Assembly (NCBI GenBank): GCA_014529385.2
Contig: CM043967.1
Coordinates: 127,757,182 to 127,821,181 of the forward strand
Reading direction: 5' to 3'
Origin: Adiantum capillus-veneris
Taxonomy: Eukaryota; Streptophyta; Polypodiopsida; Polypodiales; Pteridaceae
Length of the DNA stretch: 64,000 nt
The notes below the pieces were generated by a model. The model was not told where the DNA came from. It did not search any database and saw only the letters and a program-made list of their open reading frames with translations. Shown in pieces: positions 33,750 through 44,163 of this stretch (positions are counted from its first letter, which is position 1; every line of letters starts with the position of its first letter). The translations under genes and the position numbers were made by a program.

Positions 33750-34238
33750 ATGGTGGAGCCAGGTTTTGGCCCCTTATTTACTAGCATTGAAGACCCCGAG
33801 GATTGGTTAGCAGGTTTTGAGTTATGGATGTTGTTGATGCGTATGTCGACGGATGCAAAAAGGTTATAGACGGTGGCGGTGTTGATGCGAGGATGAGCCA
33901 AGGTGTGGTTCGATGGTAAGAGCAACGATCGGGAATCATGGCAAAGGTTGCAGAGTCAGTTTTTGGAGCGGTTTTGAGAGTTGATTACGATGGAAAAAGT
34001 TGGTGCAAGGCTGAAGGTGGTACACCAGGATGGAAGCAAAGATTTCTCTATTGTCCTTGAGAAATTTGAAGTCTGTTGGAAGCATTTAGAGATTGCTACT
34101 AGGGTCAAAAGAAATCAATCTTTGAAGCTGTCAAAGCTGTTACAGTGCTTGCATCCGAGGATTAGAGAAAAGGTTGAAGATGGTGCAGATACCTATGAAG
34201 ACATGGTCTATCTAGCAAAGATAAAGAGCAGAAGGTGA
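33750..34238 (+). pseudogene. Gypsy-3 gag remnant
   Basis: From ATG 33750 one frame reads a retrotrans_gag-like region: EDPEDWLAGFELWM, then KVWFDGKSNDRESWQRLQ, a layout like the gag of Gypsy-2 (AGDFLDNLEMAFL, ARVWFQALDP). In-frame stops occur at 33867, 33894 and 33975, after which the frame stays open to 34238. There is no zinc knuckle in the same frame; a CC-containing stretch follows in another frame. It is non-functional. Confidence 0.6.
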
Positions 34239-35744
34239 AGCGAAAGTTGGAGCTGGGCGTGCTAAAGCCAACAGATTATATGCCTGTTGTGGAGGTAACA
34301 AAGTGCTCTTTGGTCTGACCCAAGGTGGTTCCAATGGTTCAAAATGCAGAGCCTATTGAGGTAAGACCTACTAATGGTTATGTTCCTTGGAGGTTTCCAA
34401 TTTGTGATGTGCATGTACCGAGGGTGGAAGAGCTTGTCAACGAGGAGAAGCTCCATGTCGAGGTGAACCAAGATGCAAATATTGAAAAGTTAAAGCATGT
34501 TCTTGTGGAGACTTTGCATGAAAAGGTAGTGAGTGGCATAAAACGGTAACCATCTTTTTGCAACATTTTTCAGCCTACTCAACGTCTTCTTCCTCATATG
34601 TGTATATATTTTTCTACGCTATTAAGTTATCTAGAGTAAATTCCCCCTCTTCGTTTAACCTTTGTGGCGACACATACATTGTACTCTTCCCAAAAATGTC
34701 ACCTTAGTCATATATTTATATTACCACCCTTTTCTTTTTTTGCTTTGTAAATAAAAGTAAGCATACAATAACCAACTATCTACCCCCAAACTTTCTTACC
34801 TCTTGTGAATTAGTAGTAGAAAAATAATATATCCATCTTCCATCCCATATAGATATATTACCATGGAAATTAGCTCTCCACTTGTCTTTACCAAAGCTTA
34901 TGGTCCATCTTTACAAGTCTTCTATGCCCCCTACATAGGTGGCCCAATATCTCTTAAGAATATACATATAGTTTTTCTCCTTTCAAAAAGACTCCAATTG
35001 TATATTCTTTTCACAAGAAAAAAATATTGGGCCATCCTCTATTTGTTTAAGCATCATAGTCTTTTGAAAAAGCATGATTACCCTTGATCTCTCTCATGGT
35101 TATGTTAATGATCATTAAATCGTCTTCAAAACTTTCAAGTGTCGCAACTCGTGATGGTTAGCCAGCGTCTGTCCTCCCCTTAAAAGGTGTGCGAGAAATC
35201 AAGTAAGTGTTCTATTCTCAATTTACCATTGGTTTGTTTCTCCACACTTATTCAATTGGTCTAAAGAAAATTCTCACTCCAACTCTCTTTTTCTTCATTA
35301 CATATGCATGTGGCTACCTCTCATGGTGATTTTATTTGTCACGGCATTGCATAGATGGAGATGAGCTCTCTATGCAAAGTGTGTTAGTTCGATGTAGGTG
35401 ATTCTCTTGTGTGTTTTTTGAGAGGCAGGTCTTGTGTGCATGATTTTTTGATGAGTCCTTGAGAGAAGAGGAGTTTGGATGTATCATGGGTATTCTTATG
35501 GGGAGAAGGTGAATGCTATTCCACAAATTGCATATTTACATTTGATGCACGGCATTGGGTTGCATAATCGTTGATGGTGTCAAGTGCCCAAAGTGTACAT
35601 AGAGTAAGGGTTATCAAAGTGTGTTGCTTGAGTGGGTGAGTGCAAATGTTATTTTGATTGGTTTCCTTCTCCACTCCCAAAAGAAGGTGGTGCCCCAAGT
35701 AGTGTGCGTACCTCTTTACGAACATTTTGTGAGGGTAGGCCCAT
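34239..35744. other. Gypsy-3 interior, no recognisable coding
   Basis: About 1.5 kb with only short frames and AT-rich runs. No pol motif was found on either strand. Confidence 0.5.
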
Positions 35745-36044
35745 TGGTTTGGGTTTAGAGTCCCCATTTCAAAAAGCTCGCCCTCAGTAGAAGAATGCAA
35801 TCGAGATGCAGATATCGAGGGTTTAGAAGCTGATGAAGAAAGTTTACAAAGCGGTGAAGATGGTCAAGCTTTTGGGGAACAGCAAGCGGAAGGAGATGCG
35901 GATGCGGAATTGGTATATGATGCTGATGCCGATGATGATACAAGCTCGATTAGCTGGGAGACAAGCAAGGAGAATAGAGAGGATGAGTCCACATCCTATG
36001 ACAAAGAGACGGAATCTAATAAACCTGAACTGGTAAAGGTATAG
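35745..36044 (+). pseudogene. Acidic open frame in Gypsy-3
   Basis: About 90 codons ending at TAG 36042-36044, strongly acidic (for example EGDADAELVYDADADDD). The composition resembles the acidic linkers of gypsy polyproteins, but I see no domain. It could be the remnant of a linker after gag. Confidence 0.35.
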
Positions 36045-36181
36045 TTGCCCTCTTATATGTTTGATGATATGGTAGTAGCCCATGTGCAAGAAGAGCAGGG
36101 AACAGAGCAAGACGAGAGGCTTGATGAAAGCCAAGTGGTGCGGTTTAGACCTACCAATGATGATATGCAAGTGAAGGTGGT

Positions 36182-36951
36182 GTGTGGTGCCATACTAATG
36201 GCGGTGTGATGAAAGTAGCAATGGAAGGTGCCATGGTGGTGCAACAGATGTACCATTTTGCCAAGAGAGATAAAGCGGCCATGTCTATGGAGAAAGACAA
36301 GGATGGTGCAATAGAGACCGAGTTGCTTTCTTCCCAAAAAGAGCTTGGTGCAGCGGTAGAAGAGGTGCTTAAAGAACATGTAATTGAAGCTGAAAAGCAA
36401 GAGGTGATGATCGACCTTGAAGGGCCGGTAGACGAGGAATGGCTCGATGACGTTCGAATGGAATATGCACCAAAGAGGAGGTTGTGATGCCAAAGACGGA
36501 GGATATTCCGATGCAGCAGACATGCCCAATGGTGGAGAAAGGAGGATCCCAAGCAGTGGCTTTTCTTCCATTAAAGGTATGTAAGCTATGGTTGATGCAT
36601 ATGGTCGTAGATACAGCTATGCGGTGGCTGGTTCAGCAGGTGCAGGGTAATATGCTCAAGGCCTCCACTTTATTTGGTTGGGAGGGAGGGTCAGACATGT
36701 GTTGGAGCTTGGTATCAGGTACATGTTTTTTTGATGATGATATGATTGGTGCTGCTTGGTATGGAGTAGACAGGTTGCAAAGGAATGCATGGAGTGCAGA
36801 AGGTAGGCTATGGGCAGTCTACACACATGGTGGTCTAGGTGCAGGGGTACGACACTCAAGTGAGCAGTTACAGATGGGTGAAAGATATCAACGACAGGTG
36901 TTCGATCCAAGTGGAAGCTATGTGATGCCGGGGGTGGGGCAACTCACTTGA
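36182..36951 (+). pseudogene. Unrecognised frames before the Gypsy-3 polypurine tract
   Basis: Two adjoining open frames, 101 codons (36182-36487) and 155 codons (36484-36951), overlap by four bases in different frames. The first is rich in Glu and Lys; the second has Gly, Trp and His-rich stretches (AWYGVDRLQRNAW). No family is recognised. They could be parts of one ORF split by a frameshift. Confidence 0.3.
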
Positions 36952-37076
36952 AGGTTTGGTAGTAGGATGCAATAAAACTATGTACATATGGTTTTAGTTT
37001 TCTTATACTGTGAGCCAGATTTTGCAGTTAGTAATGGAATAAAGGCTTTTATGTGGTTGAGCATTAATGCTCAATT

Positions 37077-37089
37077 GGGGGGTGGGAAA
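37077..37089 (+). promoter_or_regulatory. Gypsy-3 polypurine tract
   Basis: GGGGGGTGGGAAA directly precedes the 3' LTR start TGATGG, as expected for plus-strand priming. Confidence 0.75.
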
Positions 37090-39164
37090 TGATGGTACAA
37101 CCAAAGTGTGTCGACTCTAGAATGTGGCATGGGCGATATATGCAGGAAAGCAGAAGCATGGCAAAGAGCTGGAGCAGCTAGGAAGATCATGGGTTGACAG
37201 GTAGCAGCAGAATTGTATGCCTGATGCGTCTTATAGGCCAAGGAAGGCTCCATGAGGGGTTAATTTGGGTAGCAGATGAAGGAGATACAAAGTGAAGCTT
37301 TTGGGTCCAAGAATGTAGAGCTTGAAGTGCTGGAGGAGGAGGTCCAGACGGCTTGTCAAACGGAGCCCCGGTGTGAAAGATATTGAAGTTTAAAGTTGGA
37401 GTGTGTAGCAGATCCCCGACGGACAGGGCAGCAGGAGACAAGGTGGTCCAAGTGGAAGGCGAGGTACAAGGGTGTAGAGCTCAATTTATGGAGCCTACCC
37501 ATCTTTTCGGATTGCGGATCAGAGCTATGGTTTGCATTTTATGGCCAATTGAATTTTTTTCGGGGGCCAAGTCTGAGCCCGCTTGGCTGCATTGAAGGGA
37601 CTGCCATCTGGTCTCTTTTGGGCCTCGCCAAAGTTCTCAATGATAGTGTACATCATGTGGAGTTAGCACGAAGTCACGGCACATGATTCCGAGCTTCAGG
37701 CACCCGAGTTATGGCTCGAGAAAACCTAGGGCTGATGAAGATAAAGGGTTTGTAGATGATTTTTCAAGTTTTTGGTTGCCTTGGATCGCGGACCCAGGAA
37801 AGTTGAAATTCGACGCGAGCACGGAGAGGATCAAAGCGACGACCGAGGTGATCGGGTGGAGGTTTTACTCTGGTCATTGGGCTTCTTAGTAGAAAATGGC
37901 AGGGTTATGAAGTGGACCAAAACACACAATGAAGATTGGGATTTTTTATGGCCTTGGAAGGCATTCAAAGGAGGGGTACTCCCCACAGCTCCCATGTGGC
38001 TGGGTAATATCCCATATGGGCATTCGCGGGCTGGAGAGATGCAATATTTGATTAGGGCCGTGAGCCCTTATGAAAGCACAAGAGGGGAGAGAGAGGAGAG
38101 CTCTCCCTCTCGTTGGCTATGACACGCGTGCGGCGGCCCTGCTAGGCGCTGCGCAGTGGTGTATTGGGGCAGTTTTGGCCCATGGCGGTGGTGCGGTGGC
38201 GCACCCGCATGCGTGAGGAAAGTGGCCGACGGCCGTTTGATAGTGATGACATGGCACCCGTGCTAACGGTGAGTCCCGTGGCTCCATTGGGCCCCCCAAA
38301 GTTTTGAAGGAAAGAGGGAGGGCAATAGCAACCTCGCTATTGCCTCCCCCCCTCATGAAAGATCTTGATCCCGTAGTGAAGGGAAGGTGAGGCAGAGGAC
38401 GTCCAAAGATCTAGCAAGGAGATCAAGCAAAGCCAAAGCAAGAGAGAGAATTCAAAAGCCCCAAGAAGAGCAAGTCGGGCAGCCAAATTGAGTGGACAAG
38501 GAGTTAAGATGTGTACACCATGCAATTGCTTCCAAAAATGAACTATGCCAGGTGCAAGCAATGCAAAAAAAATTCCAAAAAGAGCTCTAAGTGAAGTGCA
38601 CGAGATGAAAGCACACCCATCATTTATTTTTTAAGTCTCCTAGACACACCCTTATAAAAGGAGGTATATGTTCATTTTTTGGTGTCTTTTGACCAAGGTG
38701 GGCTTTTTTGCCTGAATGGGTGTTTGAAAGTTGCAATCCTGTGTAGTGTTAAGCTTGCCATTGAAGCTGCATACTTGATTGTACTATTCCCCTATGAAAT
38801 AATACCATATATTTGCCCCTATCTCTTGTGTTGCTTCTCCCCATTCCCCTCCTTTTCTCTCGCTCTTTGTGTATTGACCGGTGCTTGCAGAGGGTTTGGC
38901 TGCAGCTTGAAGGGTGTTATTAAGAGGGTAGAATTGGGGTGCTTTGTGAGTCAGAAGGGTGAGTTGAGCAGGGTGGGTGCATTTGTGCTACAAGGTGTTT
39001 TTGCAAGGTATGAGATATTTGTTCTGTGTGCTAAAGTGGAGTTGTTAGTGCAAATTAGCCAATTCGAAGGTGTTATTTGAGAGTTTAGGGGTGCTGTGGA
39101 ATCCCTGGGCTATAGAGAGGCACATATTTTGTGTGCTGGGTGTGTTCCCTATTCCCCCTCTCCA
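37090..39164 (+). repeat. Gypsy-3 3' LTR
   Basis: A 2,075-bp copy from TGATGGTACAACC to CCCTCTCCA, pairing with 31474-33622. It keeps the TG start that the left copy lost and has a TATA box at 38651-38661. Confidence 0.88.
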
Positions 39165-39276
39165 ACGTTGTCATCCAAGATTTGTTGGTTGAGCTTCAAT
39201 AGTCAAACTGCCTCTTCTCTAGTGTTTTGGTGATGCATGTGAACTTGGTAGCTTGAGACTCTATATCTGCTTGTAT

Positions 39277-40091
39277 TCATAGGTCTTTGAATGTGTGGTT
39301 GAGGAATGCACTCGGGTATGCTATATGCCACACTTGTAACTTTTTAGCGAGGGGATTGAAAATGGTAGAATCCGTTTCAGAAAATCCTATCATGCACGCC
39401 TTCTTAAAAGTTTGCATATAATGCAAGGGGAGAAACATGATTCTAGTGTACATGCCCATAAGTATACTGTGACTAGGGACTTCAATCTCTAGATTCCATG
39501 CTATGCCTTTAGTACCTTCAAGAAATGCCTGCCATGAGTGCTTTGCTGCATCAATGTCTTTAAAATATTGAATGCACATGATTATCATCTTTGCTATTAT
39601 AGCTGGCATCTTAAGTTTGACACATCTCTCATTTGATTAATTGCTGCTTGCATTGTGTGCACCATATAAGACTCTGTTGGTTTGTAGTTGCTAATGATGG
39701 GCTTGGTGTGGATAGTTTAAAAGTGATGGCGTGCGACCTTTCCTTATGAAGTATCTATTCAATGATTACTGTTGGAGGAATTGGGAAAAATGTAGGGTCG
39801 ATCCTTAGTTGCTGTGGGTGTATTCCTGTACATAGTCTCATCTTGTGGTCGCTTCTCAAAAAACTTCCTTCTCCACAGAGGTTGAGTTTCCAAAATCAGT
39901 AGTACCTGATCTATGGAGGTTGGCATGCCTTTGTAGTCCCCTTTGGCATTTGGTTCTAGAGAAGGTAAGAGCTTATTTTTCCATAATAGCGCCTTTTGCT
40001 TCATCAATGGCAGTGGAATTATTTCATGGACAAAATTTGGCTTTATCATGAGCAAGGCCACTGACTTGAGAGCTTTGAGATCATAGAGCAT
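39277..40091 (-). pseudogene. Remnant of unknown protein related to 21300-21699
   Basis: Two minus-strand frames (39759-40091, then 39277-39609) give about 220 residues of plausible protein. The second contains SWQAFLEG, MGMYTRIMFLPLHYMQ and GFSETDSTIF, shared with the plus-strand remnant at 21300-21699. The family is unknown. It lies directly right of Gypsy-3, so it predates that insertion or neighbours its target. Confidence 0.45.
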
Positions 40092-40151
40092 ATATTCCTT
40101 GTGAAATTTGTCAAGAATATCCTCAATCCACTCCTTGAATGAGAAAACGAT

Positions 40152-40268
40152 GAATCTGAAGTAAAAGTTGCTAAATCTAAAGTAAAAATTACTGAATCAG
40201 AAGTGAAAGTTGCCGAATCTGAAGTAAAAATTGTTGAATCAGAAGTGGAAGTTGGTGAATCCAAATCT
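40152..40268 (+). repeat. 21-bp tandem repeat encoding a heptapeptide
   Basis: Five and a half units of 21 bp starting at 40152. In one plus frame they read ESEVKVA, KSKVKIT, ESEVKVA, ESEVKIV, ESEVEVG, then ESKS. A 7-residue period with charged positions is coiled-coil-like. Stops bound the frame at 40140 and about 40281, so the repeat belongs to a short or broken ORF. Confidence 0.75.
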
Positions 40269-40334
40269 GTACTTGAAAGTTGAACCTGAATCACAATCTC
40301 AAAATTCAACCTTGTAGCTGCAAACTGAAGTGGA

Positions 40335-40965
40335 ATGTGCTTTGTAGCACAATCTGAGGCAACAATTTATCAAGATTTGAAGCAATCTTGGACGGAGAGG
40401 ATGCTAGCACCATTGGTATGTTTAATTTTGTTTAATGTTCTCCATCTTGCTACAATGGGGCAAAAGAAGCGATGTGAGCTTTGCATGAGTATTGACCATG
40501 AAACTTATGGGTGTACATGCATGGTTGATGAGTGCTCAAAGGGAGATGCTTGCAAGTATTTTTGTATGGATGATTTGTGCCCAAAGGTCTTGCAAGTTTT
40601 CAAGCATTTTCATAAAGCATCATCAAGGGGGAAGTTTTGGGTAGCCGAGGAGAAGCTAGATGATTTGGAATGTCTACTTGAAGATGCATTGGAGTATATT
40701 TATAAAGGTCTTGCAAGTTGTCAAGCATTGTCATAAAGCATCATCAAGGGGGAAGTTTTGGGTAGCCGAGGAGAAGCTAGATGATTTGGAATGTCTACTT
40801 GAAGATACATTGGAGTATATTTATGAATACAAGGGTAGAAGATTGAAATCTTGTCCTACCAAGAAGGGAATCAGATGTTTGCAAAAGGCATGTTTGCATT
40901 TGAGAGAGAAGTTTGAAGAGGAGTTTGGGTTTGATGAGAGTAGTGATGATGAGGATGATGAGTAG
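40335..40965 (+). pseudogene. Cys-rich unknown ORF broken by a 121-bp duplication
   Basis: The first frame has a Cys-rich stretch (CELCMSIDHETYGC, CSKGDACKYFC) that could bind metal. A 121-bp segment from about 40584 is repeated in tandem from about 40705. As 121 is not a multiple of three, the frame shifts, and the second copy reads on in the next frame to an acidic end (ESSDDEDDE) and TAG at 40963-40965. The next open frame (from 40987) is in the same frame as this end. No family is recognised. Confidence 0.5.
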
Positions 40966-40986
40966 GAATACCCAATGGGAGTGTAA

Positions 40987-42064
40987 AAAAGTCAGGGAAA
41001 GGGAGTCCAAGTGGGGGGAGTGAGCCAAAGGAGCCACCAAGGACCCATAGATACCCCTAAGCAGACATTAGAGATACCACCAAATGGGAAAATTCTTCAC
41101 CACACACATCCAAAAAACCAACATGATGATGAAAACATATGTGAAAGCAATGTTTTTGCATCAGAAGGTCTCAACTTTGAAAATTCAGCTTGTAAATCAA
41201 ATCAAATTTCAGTTCAGAGCACTCTTAGAGAGCAATCTGATGTTGCAAAATCCATTATTTTTGCAAGTTTTTTTGACTTGTTGGGGCAACATGAAAAAAA
41301 AAACTCAATGCATGCTTCAACTCACCAAGATAGGAGTGAAAATCAGCAAAACTCAGATCAAGAAAGTCACCCTGAATATCCACAGCTTCATATTTCAAGC
41401 AAGGGAAATCAAATCATTGCTAATATCTTTGTCATTGCTCCTAACCAAATTTTTGATCCACTTTTGAAGGCTGAGGATTACTGTGGAAGTGATCCCATAG
41501 ATCAAAATGGGAAATTTTTGATAGGTGGAGTGGATCAAAATCAGATGTCTACACTTGTTGATTCAAATTTTAGCATTCAACAAGACTTTTGCAGAGGGCA
41601 AACTTCAATATCGGACAAAGAGGCTTTGCAGATATCTGACTTGATTTCAAAACATCTTTCAACTATTCAGGGAAACTGTTTCAAAGTGGAAGACGATCCA
41701 AAAACAATGTCTGAAGGACTTGTTTCAAATTTTGATGTGATGCAACAAACTCCAGGGTTTCTTCATTTTGCAATGCAAGGTCCAATTAGTAAGCTAGATG
41801 AAGATTTTTATGATGTTTTTGCGGAAGAACTTGAACAAAATAATGTGGGTTTGCCAAATTTGAGTGAAGATGATGCTAATATTTACTCTTATAGTTCTGA
41901 ATCAATTCAGATTGAGCCACAAGAAGATCAAATTGGCTATTTACTGAATCTAAAAATTCAAGAAAATGGGTTTTTGGAGCCTAACTCAGATTTTGTAGCA
42001 ATGTATCCGTGTTCTATGGTGTTGCACATGCTAAAAAAGCATTGTTTGATGGATGCACAGATGT
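40987..42064 (+). pseudogene. Long unknown ORF cut by the Gypsy-2 insertion
   Basis: About 360 codons open after a TAA at 40984, with no ATG near the start. The protein is Gln, Asn, Ser and acidic rich, with no motif I know. The Gypsy-2 LTR begins at 42065 inside the frame. Right of Gypsy-2 at 62387 the same frame goes on for about 26 codons (FFHLEPILGHYEIKS) to a TAG. Both sides therefore belonged to one ORF before insertion. It may be a fragment of an older mobile element or of a host gene; long reading length without damage favours real coding sequence. Confidence 0.5.
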
Positions 42065-42145
42065 TGACGAAGGATATTTGGAATGGCGGCCTCTACACCA
42101 AAACAAACTCCATTGCGCCACAAGGGAAATGAGATGAGGGCACCA

Positions 42146-42170
42146 CCTAGTCTTAGAAGCATGGACTAGG
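42146..42170. other. LTR hairpin (Gypsy-2, left copy)
   Basis: Inverted repeat CCTAGTC and GACTAGG with an 11-base loop, at the place matching the Gypsy-1 hairpin. The last stem pair is C-G here and T-A in Gypsy-1. Confidence 0.6.
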
Positions 42171-42186
42171 ACCGCTACACACAGAC

Positions 42187-42195
42187 AGAGAGAGA

Positions 42196-42289
<94 letters not shown>
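42187..42289. repeat. AG microsatellite in Gypsy-2 left LTR
   Basis: About 100 bp of AG repeats with one GGG interruption. The right LTR has only about 20 bp at the same place. Confidence 0.95.
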
Positions 42290-42291
<2 letters not shown>

Positions 42292-42920
42292 GAAGGAGGG
42301 GAGGGTGAGAAGACTGAGAAGACTAATGGCTTATTTTAGAGAAGGACTCAATGTGGAAAAGGAAGGGTGTGTGTGTAAAGGTAGAGGGGGTGGTCTCCAC
42401 CACAGTTGAAAAAACTGGCGTCCGCCATTTTGGCCATATCTCCTAGACCATAGATGCAAAAATTATAAAACAAATATGGTCAGAATCTCCAGCTCATCAG
42501 CTACAACTTTGATGAGACAACGTTTCTTGGATCGGAGTGGAAGTATGTTTTTAAAAATCCAGCAAAATCATGTGTCTGTTTCCTTCCTTTACCAAGTCTT
42601 CCATGTGGGTCCCATCTGTTTGAATCATCATATGGCTCCAAAGCCATGATGATATGAGCCACTCATGACCCTTGAGTCATGGGTGCATGGCTCCACAACC
42701 ATATCATATCTTTTCTTTTCACATTTACATATTTTCCCTTCTCTTTACCACTAGGTTCTCCCTTTCACCTCCGGTGAACTAGTCAAGGAAAAATTCCCAT
42801 CCAATCATTTTTTGAATTTTTCCAAGAGGTTGTTCTCACTCTTTCTTTTATTGTAAACCTCTAGAATCAAGGAAAACCAACAAAATATAGTAAACAAAAA
42901 TTTGTGATAGGCTCGGATCA

Positions 42921-42932
42921 TAGCCCCCCAAA
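42921..42932 (-). promoter_or_regulatory. Gypsy-2 polypurine tract
   Basis: The minus strand reads TTTGGGGGGCTA directly before the 3' LTR start TGATCCGAG. Confidence 0.75.
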
Positions 42933-42960
42933 CCAGGCTAGGGGTATTTATGCCTCTAGC

Positions 42961-44163
42961 CTACTTTCTTTGATCTTGGGCTGACCTTATCCTGATGTGA
43001 TAAGTCTTTAAACGCCATCCGTTTGTCCCGGTATTGTGCACTTTACCATCAATGTCTTGAAGTCTGTAAGAGCCATTTTTGAACTTTTTGGTGACCAAGA
43101 ACGGGCCTTCCCATTGAAAAAGAAACTTTCCATCCTTACGAGTGTCAAAGCGATTGTCATATCAAAGCACCAGAGATCCCTTTTTAATGTCTTTGGATGC
43201 TAGCTTTTTGTTGAACTTATCTCTGCGCTTCTCTGCTTCTTGAGAATAGTGGTTGATGGCTTCTTCACGATCCAATTGTAGCCTCTCTAGATCCATGATC
43301 CTTTGATGTACTTTCTCCTTTTGAGAGCCTACCTGGCTACCCAATATTCGAAGACTTGTTAACTTCACTTCAATGGGCAAAAGCGCCTCCTTTCCATAAA
43401 CCAAATGAAAGGGTGTGTACCCTAATGTGGTTTTGAAGGAGGTTCTATAGGCCCATAGAGCTCCATTCATGTGTTTGTCCCAATCTTGGCGCCTGGCATG
43501 TACCTGTTTGGTGAGAATTTTGCAAATGATTCCATTTACCTTTTCCACCAAGCCATTGCACTGAGGGTAGTAAGGAGTAGAGTGTTGATGCTGAATATTT
43601 AGCTTCTGCATGAGTTCTCCTACCAAGTCTGCTGTAAACCCTGGTCCTCTATCAGATAGTATTTCAAGAGGGGTGCCAAACCGGCAACAGATGTGGTCAA
43701 AGATGAACTGACTCACATCCTTTGCAGTAATTCTATTGGTCGGCATAGCCTCAACCCGTCTAGTCATGTAGTCTACTCCCATGATGATGTACTCTTTACC
43801 TGACTGAGTGCGTGGTAGAGGCCCTATGGCATCAATTCCCCACTTCTCAAAGGGCCCATATACCTTTATTGGGTTCTGAGGTTCAACTATGAGCCGTCGT
43901 GGTCCTGCTTTCTGACATTCATCACATGTTTGACACCAGTATTTGACATCACGATGAAGACTTGGCCAAGTAAACCCAGCTTGTAGAACCTTTCTACTAG
44001 TGATGTCGTGTGCAAAGTGTCCTCCGCACATATCATCGTGACAAGATTTTAAAATCTCTTCAATTTCACTCTTCAAAGGCACTATCCTAAGCACACCATC
44101 CTTACCAAGACAATACAAGTTATTGTTTACTATGCGATACCTGGTAGCCTTCCTAGCTAACCA
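42961..44163 (-). pseudogene. Gypsy-2 integrase
   Basis: In frame with the preceding pol part but separated by a TGA at 44161-44163 (a probable CGA to TGA change). It has the zinc-binding region (GGHFAHDI, CQTCDECQ), catalytic residues (WGIDAIGP; LSDRGPGF; NGLVEKVNG) and, after another TGA at 43159-43161, a GPY/F-like module (WEGPFLVTKKF) running to TAG 42961. Gypsy-1 has Arg where the second stop lies. It is close in sequence to the Gypsy-1 integrase. There is no chromodomain. Confidence 0.9.

Larger units (their letters stand above)
31474..39164 (+). mobile_element. Gypsy-3, non-autonomous LTR element with 2.1 kb LTRs
   Basis: A 7.7 kb plus-strand element. LTRs are at 31474-33622 and 37090-39164, with a primer-site-like motif at 33628 and a G-rich polypurine tract at 37077-37089. 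The 3.5 kb interior has a gag remnant and acidic open frames but no protease, reverse transcriptase, RNase H or integrase that I can find. ACGTT flanks both ends. The left LTR seems to lack the first four bases. The layout fits a large retrotransposon derivative that depends on another element; the shared primer motif points to Gypsy-1/Gypsy-2 relatives. Confidence 0.82.
42065..42920 (-). repeat. Gypsy-2 3' LTR
   Basis: 856 bp from TGACGAAGGA to CTCGGATCA (plus strand), pairing with 61623-62382. The extra length is mostly a longer AG tract. Confidence 0.92.

Noticed and set aside
36053-36571. A 172-codon minus-strand frame in Gypsy-3
   Set aside because: Ser/His/Leu-rich and opposite Glu/Lys-rich plus frames; looks like a shadow with no family motif.
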